Below, piece after piece: positions 51,504-59,712 of a stretch of 64,000 nt of DNA. The stretch's first letter is position 1. Each line of letters opens with the position of its first letter. This stretch comes from Bradyrhizobium jicamae (GTDB lineage Bacteria; Pseudomonadota; Alphaproteobacteria; Rhizobiales; Xanthobacteraceae): NCBI RefSeq assembly GCF_018130215.1, contig NZ_JAFCKQ010000035.1, positions 1 to 64,000 of the forward strand, written 5' to 3'. Below the pieces are notes generated by a model. That model did not search any database, had not been told where the DNA came from, and worked only from the letters and a program-made list of their open reading frames with translations. Both the position numbers and the translations under genes were made by a program.

Positions 51504-52814
51504 ATGACACATATCGCCATCATCGGCGCCGGCATCACCGGCGTGACGACCGCCCATGCCCTGCTCGAGCGCGGCTACAAGGTGACTGTCCTCGACAGGC
51601 ATCGCTATGCCGCGATGGAGACCTCGTTCGCCAATGGCGGACAACTCTCCGCCAGCAACGCCGAAGTCTGGAACAGCACCGCGACCATCCTCAAGGGCCT
51701 GCGCTGGATGCTCCGGAACGATGCGCCGCTGCTGATGAATCCGAAGCCAAGCTGGCACAAATATTCCTGGATGGGCGAATTCGTCGGCAGCATCGGCCGC
51801 TACCGCGCCAACACCATCGAAACCACGCGGCTAGCGATCGAGGCGCGGCGCCATCTGTTCTCGATCGCGGAGCGCGAGAACATCGCCTTCGATCTCGAAC
51901 GCCGCGGCATTCTCCACGTCTATCACGACAAGACCGGATTCGACGCGGGGATGCGCGTCAACGCGCTGCTGCGGCAAGGCGGCCTCGACCGCCGGCCGGT
52001 GACCCCGGAGGAGATCCGCGCCATCGAGCCGGCACTGCAATCGTCCTGCTACGGCGGCTTCTTCACGCCGTCGGATGCGACCGGCGATATCCACAAATTC
52101 ACCCGCGGACTGGCCGATGCCTGCATCCGCCGCGGTGCGCGCTTCGTGCACGATGCTGCCGTCGACGCGATCGCGCGGATCGACGGCGGCTTCGGCGTCA
52201 GTTGGCGTGCGACGGGATCGACCGACGCGGTCGCACCGGCGCGGCATGACCTTCAGGCTGATGGCATCGTGATCTGCGCCGGCGTCGCCAGCCGGCAGTT
52301 CGCGGCGATGCTGGGCGAACGCGTCAACGTTTATCCGGTGAAGGGCTATTCAATCACGGTACAGTTCGACGCGCCGCAAAGCCGGCAGGCAGCGCCGACC
52401 GTCAGCCTGCTCGATGAGGCCGCCAAGATCGTCACCAGCCGGCTCGGCGCGGACCGCTTCCGGGTCGCCGGAACCGCCGAGTTCAACGGCTTCAACCGCG
52501 ACATTCGCGCCGATCGCATCCGGCCGCTGGTCGACTGGGTGCGACAGCACTTCCCCGCGATCGACACCTCGAAGGTCGTGCCGTGGGCCGGCCTGCGCCC
52601 GATGATGCCGAACATGATGCCGGTCGTTCGCGCCGGACATAGTCCCGGAGTGTTCTACAACACCGGCCACGGCCATCTCGGCTGGACCTTGTCGGCGGCC
52701 ACGGCGCAGATCGTCGCCGAGGCGATCGACGACTGGAGCGGCCTTGGCGCGCCACCGATGGTGCCGTCGTCACCGGTCGATGCGAGCAAGACCAGCCACG
52801 CAGCTTTCCTCTAA
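51504..52814 (+). CDS. DadA-family FAD-dependent amino acid dehydrogenase/oxidase
   Basis: A 436-residue DAO-fold flavoprotein. Rossmann motif IIGAGITGVTTAHALLERGY, then ETSFANGGQLSASNAEVW; the C-terminal FAD contact VPWAGLRPMMPNMMPVV and GHGHLGWTLSAATAQ are as in D-amino acid dehydrogenase small subunits and glycine/D-amino acid oxidases. Directly downstream of the tandem glycine riboswitch, so expression probably responds to glycine; oxidation of glycine or a D-amino acid is inferred, not shown. No lipid anchor or signal is seen. Confidence 0.86.
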   Translation: MTHIAIIGAGITGVTTAHALLERGYKVTVLDRHRYAAMETSFANGGQLSASNAEVWNSTATILKGLRWMLRNDAPLLMNPKPSWHKYSWMGEFVGSIGRYRANTIETTRLAIEARRHLFSIAERENIAFDLERRGILHVYHDKTGFDAGMRVNALLRQGGLDRRPVTPEEIRAIEPALQSSCYGGFFTPSDATGDIHKFTRGLADACIRRGARFVHDAAVDAIARIDGGFGVSWRATGSTDAVAPARHDLQADGIVICAGVASRQFAAMLGERVNVYPVKGYSITVQFDAPQSRQAAPTVSLLDEAAKIVTSRLGADRFRVAGTAEFNGFNRDIRADRIRPLVDWVRQHFPAIDTSKVVPWAGLRPMMPNMMPVVRAGHSPGVFYNTGHGHLGWTLSAATAQIVAEAIDDWSGLGAPPMVPSSPVDASKTSHAAFL

Positions 52815-52929
52815 TTATCCAGGCAAAGAGGAAGAATATGAGCGTGCACGCGTCCGGCCCGGTCCGAATTCGCAGAGATTCGCCGCATGACAGGAACTAG
52901 CATCGTGGCGGGACGAAGCGTTTCATCGC

Positions 52930-52941
52930 GGGGGGGGGGGG
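52930..52941 (+). repeat. Run of 12 guanines
   Basis: Twelve consecutive G bases lie about 320 bp upstream of the permease start. Homopolymers of this length are rare outside contingency loci and are mutation- and sequencing-error-prone. Confidence 0.6.
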
Positions 52942-53121
52942 AGACAATGCGCATTGGGTCGGCGCTGCGCGCCGCTTGTCGTGCGCGGACAACCAGTCAG
53001 CACGAACCGGTCAGCGCCGCATCGGTAGCGGGTATAACATCCCTCGCTTCGAGCCATGCGTTCAACTGCGCAACCTTGCCGTTCGGCCCTTGCGACGGCA
53101 TCGCCCTTGGCACACTATTTG

Positions 53122-53144
53122 CCCGCCAAGTCGCGACTTGCGGG
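53122..53144. promoter_or_regulatory. Inverted repeat upstream of ABC permease operon
   Basis: CCCGC-C-AAGTCG (53122-53133) mirrors CGACTT-GCGGG (53134-53144) with one extra base. It lies 55 to 75 bp before the short ORF at 53199 and is a candidate operator or terminator. Confidence 0.45.
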
Positions 53145-53198
53145 CCCGGTTTAGGAATAAAAGACAGGGAAGCGCATGACACAGATCAAGGGGACACC

Positions 53199-53252
53199 AT
53201 GAACATGATGCTGCTCAGCGCTGGTTTTGCGCCGACGGGCGGCGGGAGATAG
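53199..53252 (+). CDS. Short leader ORF before permease operon
   Basis: A 17-codon ORF (MNMMLLSAGFAPTGGGR) with GGGG upstream of its ATG and a stop only five bases before the permease ATG. Its last codons overlap the permease ribosome site (GGGAG), so translation of the leader could be coupled to the permease. It may also be a chance ORF. Confidence 0.3.
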   Translation: MNMMLLSAGFAPTGGGR

Positions 53253-53257
53253 CGGCG

Positions 53258-54199
53258 ATGCTGGGCTATCTCATCCGCCGCATCCTGGCAGCCATTCCCA
53301 CCATGGGCGTGGTCGCGCTGTTCGTGTTCCTCCTGCTGCGGCTGACGCCGGGTGATCCCGCCGCGATCCTCGCCGGCGACAATGCAACGCCCGCGCAGCT
53401 CGAGCGCATCCGCACCTCGCTCGGCCTCAACGAGCCGATCTACATCCAGTTCTACACCTGGATCGTCAAGCTGCTGCACGGCGATCTCGGCGTCTCGCTG
53501 ATCTCAAACGTACCGGTGCTCAAGATGATCGGCCAGCGCGTCGAGCCGTCGATCTCGGTCGCGCTGACCACCATCGTGCTGTCGATCCTGGTCGCGGTTC
53601 CGCTCGGCGTGATCGCGGCATGGAAGCACGGCACCTGGATCGACCGCTTCGTGATGGGCCTGTCGGTGCTCGGCTTCTCGGTGCCGGTGTTCGTGATCGG
53701 CTATGTGCTGATCCAGGTCTTCGCGCTCGACCTGCGCTGGGTGCCCGTGCAGGGTTTCAAGAGCATAACCGCCGGTTTCGGCCCGTTCTTCGAGCGCATC
53801 ATCCTGCCGACCTGCACGCTCTCCTTCATCTATGTGGCGCTGATCGCGCGCATGACGCGTGCATCGATGCTGGACGTGCTCGGAGAGGATTACGTCCGCA
53901 CCGCGCGCGCAAAGGGCATCGGCGAGACCGGCGTGCTGTTGCGCCACGCGCTGCGCAATGCCGCGGTGCCCGTCATCACCGTGATCGGCTCGGGTTTTGC
54001 GCTCCTGATCTCGGGCGTCGTCGTCACCGAGAGCGTGTTCAACCTGCCCGGCATCGGCCGCCTCACCGTCGATGCGGTGCTGGCGCGCGACTATCCCGTG
54101 ATCCAGGCGATGATCCTCCTGACCTCGTGCATCTATGTCGGGGTCAATCTCCTGATCGACCTGGCCTACACCCTGCTCGATCCTCGTATCCGGTACTGA
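53258..54199 (+). CDS. Peptide-type ABC transporter permease (DppB-like)
   Basis: A 313-residue inner-membrane permease with six helices, beginning MLGYLIRRILAAIPTMGVVA and carrying the EAA coupling loop (EDYVRTARAKGIGE). The short periplasmic lead-in RLTPGDPAAILAGDNAT is typical of DppB/OppB. GGGAG precedes the ATG. It is followed after three bases by the second permease and then by the double ATPase: a complete import machine apart from the binding protein. Confidence 0.92.
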   Translation: MLGYLIRRILAAIPTMGVVALFVFLLLRLTPGDPAAILAGDNATPAQLERIRTSLGLNEPIYIQFYTWIVKLLHGDLGVSLISNVPVLKMIGQRVEPSISVALTTIVLSILVAVPLGVIAAWKHGTWIDRFVMGLSVLGFSVPVFVIGYVLIQVFALDLRWVPVQGFKSITAGFGPFFERIILPTCTLSFIYVALIARMTRASMLDVLGEDYVRTARAKGIGETGVLLRHALRNAAVPVITVIGSGFALLISGVVVTESVFNLPGIGRLTVDAVLARDYPVIQAMILLTSCIYVGVNLLIDLAYTLLDPRIRY

Positions 54200-54202
54200 G
54201 CA

Positions 54203-55090
54203 ATGGCGATCGATACCCTTCCCGAGTCGACACTTCCGGTCACCCGGCCGTTCCGGATGAAATTCGGATTCCTGACGGCGACCCCGATCATCGCGGTTGC
54301 GACGATCTGCCTCGTCCTCATCATCCTGATGGCGATCTTCGCACCGCTGCTGGCACCGCACGACCCGCTGCTGCTGACGCCGGCGCAGCGGCTGAAGCCA
54401 TCCAGCGCCCAGTTCCTGCTCGGCACCGACGCCTACGGCCGCGACGTGCTGTCGCGCATCATCTACGGCGCGCGCATCTCGCTCCTGATCGGGCTTGGCG
54501 CCGCGGTCTGCTCGATCGTGATCGGGCTCCTGATCGGCCTCGTGTCCGGCTTCTTCCGATGGGTCGATGCCGTCATGATGCGGGTGATGGACGGATTGAT
54601 GGCGATCCCGGCGATCCTGCTCGCGATCGCCGTGGTGTCGCTGTCGGGCGCCAGCATCTGGACCGTGATGGTCGCGATCACGATCCCCGAAATCCCGCGC
54701 GTGGCGCGGCTGGTGCGCTCGGTCGTGCTGACAGCGCGCGAGGAGCCCTATGTGGAGGCCGCGATCTCCGTCGGCTCCAGCCTGCCGAAGATCATGTGGC
54801 GGCATTTGATGCCGAACACGATCGCGCCACTGATCGTGCAGGGCACCTATGTCTGCGCCTCGGCGATCCTGACCGAGGCGATCCTGTCGTTCCTCGGCGC
54901 CGGCATCTCGCCGGAGACGCCGACCTGGGGCAACATCATGGCCGAGGGCCGCGCCTACTTTCAGGTCAAGCCGTCGCTGATCTTCTGGCCCGGCCTTCTG
55001 CTCTCGATCGCCATCCTCAGCGTCAACCTGATCGGCGACGCCGCCCGCGACGCGCTCGATCCCCGCATGAAGCAGCGTGAGGGCAAGTGA
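54203..55090 (+). CDS. Peptide-type ABC transporter permease (DppC-like)
   Basis: A 295-residue partner permease. N-terminal helix after a short cytoplasmic lead, a periplasmic loop with HDPLLLTPAQRLKPSS and LLGTDAYGRDVLSRIIYG, and the EAA loop (EEPYVEAAISVGSS). The motif GTDAYGRD is typical of DppC/OppC subunits. It starts three bases after DppB and ends 43 bp before the ATPase gene. Confidence 0.92.
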   Translation: MAIDTLPESTLPVTRPFRMKFGFLTATPIIAVATICLVLIILMAIFAPLLAPHDPLLLTPAQRLKPSSAQFLLGTDAYGRDVLSRIIYGARISLLIGLGAAVCSIVIGLLIGLVSGFFRWVDAVMMRVMDGLMAIPAILLAIAVVSLSGASIWTVMVAITIPEIPRVARLVRSVVLTAREEPYVEAAISVGSSLPKIMWRHLMPNTIAPLIVQGTYVCASAILTEAILSFLGAGISPETPTWGNIMAEGRAYFQVKPSLIFWPGLLLSIAILSVNLIGDAARDALDPRMKQREGK

Positions 55091-55133
55091 CGGCTTCGCT
55101 CGCACTCCTCACAATGACGATCGGAACAATTCG

Positions 55134-56774
55134 ATGACCAACGCCGTCCTCGATATCAGCAATCTCGTCGTCAGCCTCGGCAAGAAGACGAACGGCCCCC
55201 GCATCATCGATGACCTCTCGCTTCAGGTGAGCGAGGGCGAGACGCTGTGCCTCGTCGGCGAAAGTGGCTCGGGCAAGTCGGTGACGTCGCTGACGGTGAT
55301 GGGCTTGCAGCAGAAAGGCATGCTGGTGCCGACGGCCGGCAGCGTCAAGCTGGTCGGCGAGGAACTGCTCACCGCCACCGACCGGCGCCTCAGGCAATTG
55401 CGCGCGACGCGGATGGCGATGATCTTCCAGGAGCCGATGACGGCACTCAACCCGGTGGTGCCGGTCGGCCGCCAGATCGACGAGGTGCTGCGCGCCCACA
55501 CCGATCTCGACGGCCGCGCGCGGCGCCGGAAGATTTTGGCGATGATGGAGCACGTCCGGCTGCCGGATGTCGAGCGCATCTTCTCCTCCTATCCGCACCG
55601 CCTCTCCGGCGGGCAGCGGCAGCGCATCATGATCGCGATGGCGCTGGTGCTGGAGCCGAAACTCCTGATCGCGGACGAGCCGACCACGGCACTCGACGTC
55701 ACCACCCAGAAGCAGATCCTCAGCCTGATGCGCGACCTGCAGCGCGACCACGGCACCGCGGTGCTGTTCATCACCCATGACATGGGCGTGGTCGCCGAGA
55801 TCGCCGACCGCGTCGCGGTGATGCGGCACGGCCGGCTGGTCGAGACCGGCCCGCTCGACGACGTGCTGCGCGCGCCGAAGATGGACTACACCCGCAACCT
55901 GCTGTCCTCGGTGCCGAGCCTCGTGCCGCGCGCGCCGCGCGAGGAGAGCCAGGAGGCCGTGGTGCTGGAGGCCAACGAGCTCGGCAAGGTCTATCGCGAA
56001 CGCTCGCTGTTCGGAAAGCCGCGCGAGGTCGCGGCTGCGACCAACGTCACCCTCACCTTGCGCAAGGGCCGCACGCTCGGCATCGTCGGCGAAAGCGGCT
56101 CCGGCAAATCGACGGTGGCGCGATGCATCGTCCGCCTGATCGATCCGACCTCCGGCGGCGTGCGCCTCGTTGGCCGCGAGATTTCCGAATTGTCGCGACG
56201 GCTGCTGCAGCCGCACCGCAAGAACATCCAGATGATCTTCCAGGATCCCTACCGCTCGCTCAACCCGCGCGTCACGGTCGGAGAGAGCATCGCGGAGGGA
56301 CCGATCAACTACGGCATGCCGCGCAAGGACGCGCTGGCGCGGGCACGCGAGCTGCTCGAACTGGTGCACCTGCCGCCCGATGCCGTCTCGCGCTATCCGC
56401 ACCAGTTCTCCGGCGGCCAGCGCCAGCGCATCGCGATCGCGCGCGCCCTGGCGCTCGATCCCGACGTGCTGGTCGCGGACGAGGCCGTGTCCGCGCTCGA
56501 CGTCTCGGTGCAGGCGCAGGTGCTGGCCCTGCTCGATGAAATCCAGAAGCGGCTCGGCGTTGCGCTGTTGTTCATCACGCATGACCTGCGTGTTGCGGCG
56601 CAGATCTGCGACGACGTCGTGGTGATGCAGCATGGCCGCGTCGTGGAACAGGGGCCCGCGGCGGAGGTCTTGACCAACCCGCAGCAGGCCTACACCCGCG
56701 CGCTGCTCGAGGCCGCCCCGGGACGCGATTGGGACTTCGCGAATTTCCGCCCGGTTTCGGAAGCGGCGGAGTAG
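55134..56774 (+). CDS. Fused DppD-DppF type ABC ATPase
   Basis: A 546-residue protein with two complete nucleotide-binding domains. The first has Walker A GESGSGKSVTS, signature LSGGQRQRIMIAMA and Walker B LLIADEPTTALD; the second has GESGSGKSTVARC, FSGGQRQRIAIARA and VLVADEAVSALD (Glu kept). It energises the two upstream permeases. In E. coli the two ATPases are separate; a fused form is common in rhizobia. The nearest ATG at 55134 is used; it begins with IDDLSLQVSEGETLCLVGES. The substrate is likely a di- or oligopeptide. Confidence 0.93.
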   Translation: MTNAVLDISNLVVSLGKKTNGPRIIDDLSLQVSEGETLCLVGESGSGKSVTSLTVMGLQQKGMLVPTAGSVKLVGEELLTATDRRLRQLRATRMAMIFQEPMTALNPVVPVGRQIDEVLRAHTDLDGRARRRKILAMMEHVRLPDVERIFSSYPHRLSGGQRQRIMIAMALVLEPKLLIADEPTTALDVTTQKQILSLMRDLQRDHGTAVLFITHDMGVVAEIADRVAVMRHGRLVETGPLDDVLRAPKMDYTRNLLSSVPSLVPRAPREESQEAVVLEANELGKVYRERSLFGKPREVAAATNVTLTLRKGRTLGIVGESGSGKSTVARCIVRLIDPTSGGVRLVGREISELSRRLLQPHRKNIQMIFQDPYRSLNPRVTVGESIAEGPINYGMPRKDALARARELLELVHLPPDAVSRYPHQFSGGQRQRIAIARALALDPDVLVADEAVSALDVSVQAQVLALLDEIQKRLGVALLFITHDLRVAAQICDDVVVMQHGRVVEQGPAAEVLTNPQQAYTRALLEAAPGRDWDFANFRPVSEAAE

Positions 56775-56792
56775 CGCCTCCGACAAAAGTAT

Positions 56793-56865
56793 GTAGACCG
56801 GACGCAGCGAAGCGAAATCCGGGACTCGCCGTTCCCCGGATTGCGCTTCGCTGCAACCGGGCTAC
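56793..56865. repeat. REP-like palindromic element
   Basis: Arms GTAGACCGGACGCAGCGAAG...ATCCGGG (56793-56823) and CCCCGGATTGCGCTTCGCTG...GGGCTAC (to 56865) form a long imperfect hairpin with about 27 of 32 paired positions. Elements of this wording (GCAGCGAAGCG, ATCCGGG) are dispersed in Bradyrhizobium genomes (general knowledge). It lies in the 237-bp gap between the transporter genes and the M81 gene and may end the first transcript or stabilise it. Confidence 0.65.
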
Positions 56866-57011
56866 GTGTCCGACACGTCGCGTTGGGGCGACGGCCTCAC
56901 TCGCAATGACGGACTGCGCTGAGGGCATGCAAATCCGGCAGTGCTCCACGGCTTGCGCTCGGCGCGACGACACGCTTAACGTCGCCGCCAAGATTGTACC
57001 GAGAGCAATTG

Positions 57012-58532
57012 ATGACCCGCATCGCCGTTGGCGGCTTCCTGCACGAGACCAACACCTTCGCCCCGACGAAGGCCACCTATGACGACTTCGTGCATGGCGG
57101 CGGCTGGCCGTCGATGACGCATGGCGCCGACGTGCTGAAGGTCATGCGCAACATCAACGCCGGCCTCGCCGGTTTCGTCGAGACGGCGGAGGCCAATGGC
57201 TGGGAGCTGGTCCCGACGGTTGCCGCCGGAGCGACCCCGTCGGCGCATGTCACCGAGGCTGCCTTCGAGCGGATCGTCAGGGAGATGATCGATCGCCTGG
57301 AGGCGGCCGGACCGATCGATGCCGTCTACCTTGACCTGCACGGCGCTATGGTGACCGAGCACCATGACGACGGCGAGGGCGAGATCCTCGCTCGCATCCG
57401 CACGGTGATCGGCAATGACGTGCCGCTGGTCGCGAGCCTTGACCTTCATGCGAACGTCTCGCCCGAGATGATCCGGCATGCCGATGCGCTGATCGCCTAC
57501 CGCACCTATCCGCATGTCGACATGGCCGCGACCGGCCGCGCCTGCGCCAGGCATCTGGCCCTGTTGCTGAAGACCGAGCAGCGCCTCGCGAAGGCGTTCC
57601 GGCAACTGCCGTTCCTGATCCCGATCAGCTGGCAATGCACCAGCGACCAGCCGGCCAAGGGCATCTACGAGACGCTTGCGGCGCTGGAGAGCGACGCAAT
57701 CCCGACCCTGTCATTCGCGTTCGGCTTCCCGGCCGCCGATTTCAGGGATTGCGGGCCGAGCGTGTTCGCCTACGGACGAACCCAGGCCGATGCCGACGCT
57801 GCCGCCGACAGGATCGCGGCGCTGGTCGAGAGCCATGAGGATGATTTCGACGGCCGGATCTATTCGCCCGACGAGGGCGTTCGGCTGGCAATGGAACTGG
57901 CGACATCCGCTACGAAGCCGATCGTGATCGCCGACACCCAGGACAATCCCGGCGCCGGCGGCAATTCCGACACCACCGGCATGCTGCGCGCGCTGGTGCG
58001 CAACAAAGCGAGTGGCGCGACCGGCGTCATCTTCGATCCGCAATCGGCAAAGGCCGCGCATGCGGCCGGCGTCGGCGCCACCGTCACACTCGATCTCGGT
58101 GGCAAGTCCGGCATTCCCGGCGACGCGCCGTACCGCGAGGCCTTCGTTGTCGAGAAACTCTCGGACGGCAGGTTCGTCGCGCCGGGGCCGTTTTATGGCG
58201 GCCGCGACATGGACATGGGGCCGTCGGCCTGCCTGCGCATCGGCGAGGTCCGCGTCGTCGTCGGTTCCTACAAGGCCCAGCTCGCCGACCAGGCGATGTA
58301 CCGCTTTGTCGGCATCGAGCCGACGGCGCAGAAAATCCTCGTCAACAAGAGCTCGGTGCATTTCCGCGCCGACTTCGAGCCCATCGCCGAGACGCTCCTG
58401 ATCTGCGCCGCCCCCGGCCCGATGCCGGCGGATCCAGCCACCCTGCCTTGGAAGCATCTGCGTCCGGGGATCCGCATCAAGCCGAACGGCCCCGCCTTTA
58501 CGCCCTCCTCCCCATCACGAAGCAACGGATAG
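57012..58532 (+). CDS. M81 family metallopeptidase (MlrC-like)
   Basis: A 506-residue protein of the MlrC family: RIAVGGFLHETNTFAPTKA, the metal-site-like YLDLHGAMVTEHHDDGEGE, SLDLHANVSPEMI and RTYPHVDM, and a C-terminal domain with ADTQDNPGAGGNSDTTG. In sphingomonads MlrC hydrolyses linear microcystin products; related genes in other bacteria act on unknown peptides or amides. GAGAGCAATTG precedes the ATG. It begins a tight set (M81, M20, amidase) separated from the transporter by the REP element. I do not infer microcystin degradation. Confidence 0.88.
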   Translation: MTRIAVGGFLHETNTFAPTKATYDDFVHGGGWPSMTHGADVLKVMRNINAGLAGFVETAEANGWELVPTVAAGATPSAHVTEAAFERIVREMIDRLEAAGPIDAVYLDLHGAMVTEHHDDGEGEILARIRTVIGNDVPLVASLDLHANVSPEMIRHADALIAYRTYPHVDMAATGRACARHLALLLKTEQRLAKAFRQLPFLIPISWQCTSDQPAKGIYETLAALESDAIPTLSFAFGFPAADFRDCGPSVFAYGRTQADADAAADRIAALVESHEDDFDGRIYSPDEGVRLAMELATSATKPIVIADTQDNPGAGGNSDTTGMLRALVRNKASGATGVIFDPQSAKAAHAAGVGATVTLDLGGKSGIPGDAPYREAFVVEKLSDGRFVAPGPFYGGRDMDMGPSACLRIGEVRVVVGSYKAQLADQAMYRFVGIEPTAQKILVNKSSVHFRADFEPIAETLLICAAPGPMPADPATLPWKHLRPGIRIKPNGPAFTPSSPSRSNG

Positions 58533-58539
58533 ACAGCTC

Positions 58540-59712
58540 ATGCCAACCATCGAACGCATCGACAGCTTTGCAGACGAACTCACCGCGATCAGGCGCGACC
58601 TGCATGCACATCCCGAGATCGGTTTCGAGGAGATCCGCACCTCAGGCATCGTCGCCGACAAGCTGCAAAGCTGGGGCATCGAGGTGCATCGTGGCCTTGG
58701 CCGCACCGGCGTGGTCGGAGTGCTCAAGGGCAAGGGCAATGGCACCAAGCGGATCGGCTTGCGCGCCGACATGGATGCGCTGCCGATGGAGGAGAACACC
58801 AACCTGAAGTGGCGTTCGACCATTCCGGGCCGTTTCCACGGCTGCGGCCATGACGGTCACACCACGATGCTGCTCGGCACCGCGCGCTATCTCGCCGAGA
58901 CGCGCAATTTCGACGGCACCGTGCACTTCATCTTCCAGCCCGCCGAGGAAGGTCTCGGCGGCGCGCGGGAGATGATCAAGGACGGCCTGTTCCAGAAATT
59001 CCCGTGTGACGAGGTCTATGGCCTGCACAATGCGCCCGACCTCAACCATGGCGAGATCGCGATCCTGCCGGGCCCGGCGATGGCCGCGGCTGACTTCTTC
59101 GACATCAAGATCCGCGGTTATGGCGCCCACGGCGCGATGCCCGAGCGGTCCAAGGACGCGGTGGTGATCGCGACCACCGTCGCCCAGACGCTGCAGACCA
59201 TCGTCAGCCGCAACGTCGATCCGCTGGAGGCCGCGGTGGTCTCGATCACCCAGATCCATGCTGGCTCGGCCTACAACGTCATCCCCGGCGAAGCCTGGCT
59301 GTGCGGCACCGTGCGCACCTTCTCCGACGAAATCCGCAAGCTGGTCGCAAAGCGGATGCGCGCGGTCTGCGCCGGCATTGCCGCGACCTTCGACGTCGAG
59401 ATCGACGTCGACATCCGCGATACCTTCAGCGTGCTGGTGAACCAGGAAGAGCAGTCGCGCGTGGTCGAGGAAGTCGCCCGCACCGTGGTCGATCCCGCCA
59501 AGGTGTTGACCCGCTCTACGCCCAAGATGGGCAGCGAGGATTTCGCCGACATGATGCAGGCCATTCCCGGCGCGTATTTCTGGATCGGCCATGACGGCTC
59601 GGTCCCCGTGCACAATCCCGGTTACGTTCTCGACGACAAGATCCTGCCGATCGGCGCCAGCATGTTCGCCCGCATCATCGAGAAACGCATGCCGGCAGGT
59701 GCCCATGCATAA
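58540..59712 (+). CDS. M20 family amidohydrolase (aminoacylase/hippuricase-like)
   Basis: A 390-residue M20D hydrolase. Motifs: LHAHPEIGFEE, RADMDALPMEE, HGCGHDGHTTMLLG (with the metal-binding Cys), QPAEEGLGGAR, and the C-terminal MGSEDFADMMQ and HNPGYVLDD. These enzymes deacylate N-acyl amino acids, hippurate or auxin conjugates. It starts seven bases after the M81 gene and overlaps the amidase gene by eight bases, so the three are translated together. Confidence 0.92.
   Translation: MPTIERIDSFADELTAIRRDLHAHPEIGFEEIRTSGIVADKLQSWGIEVHRGLGRTGVVGVLKGKGNGTKRIGLRADMDALPMEENTNLKWRSTIPGRFHGCGHDGHTTMLLGTARYLAETRNFDGTVHFIFQPAEEGLGGAREMIKDGLFQKFPCDEVYGLHNAPDLNHGEIAILPGPAMAAADFFDIKIRGYGAHGAMPERSKDAVVIATTVAQTLQTIVSRNVDPLEAAVVSITQIHAGSAYNVIPGEAWLCGTVRTFSDEIRKLVAKRMRAVCAGIAATFDVEIDVDIRDTFSVLVNQEEQSRVVEEVARTVVDPAKVLTRSTPKMGSEDFADMMQAIPGAYFWIGHDGSVPVHNPGYVLDDKILPIGASMFARIIEKRMPAGAHA

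Larger units (their letters stand above)
52815..53257. other. Intergenic region upstream of ABC operon
   Basis: This 443-bp gap holds a 12-G run (52930-52941), an inverted repeat (53122-53144) and a 17-codon ORF directly before the permease gene. No substrate-binding protein gene is present where one is usual. Confidence 0.45.

Noticed and set aside
57012..58532. Microcystin degradation by MlrC
   Set aside because: The family name comes from sphingomonad genes; no mlrA, mlrB or mlrD homologues are visible here, so no claim about microcystin is made.
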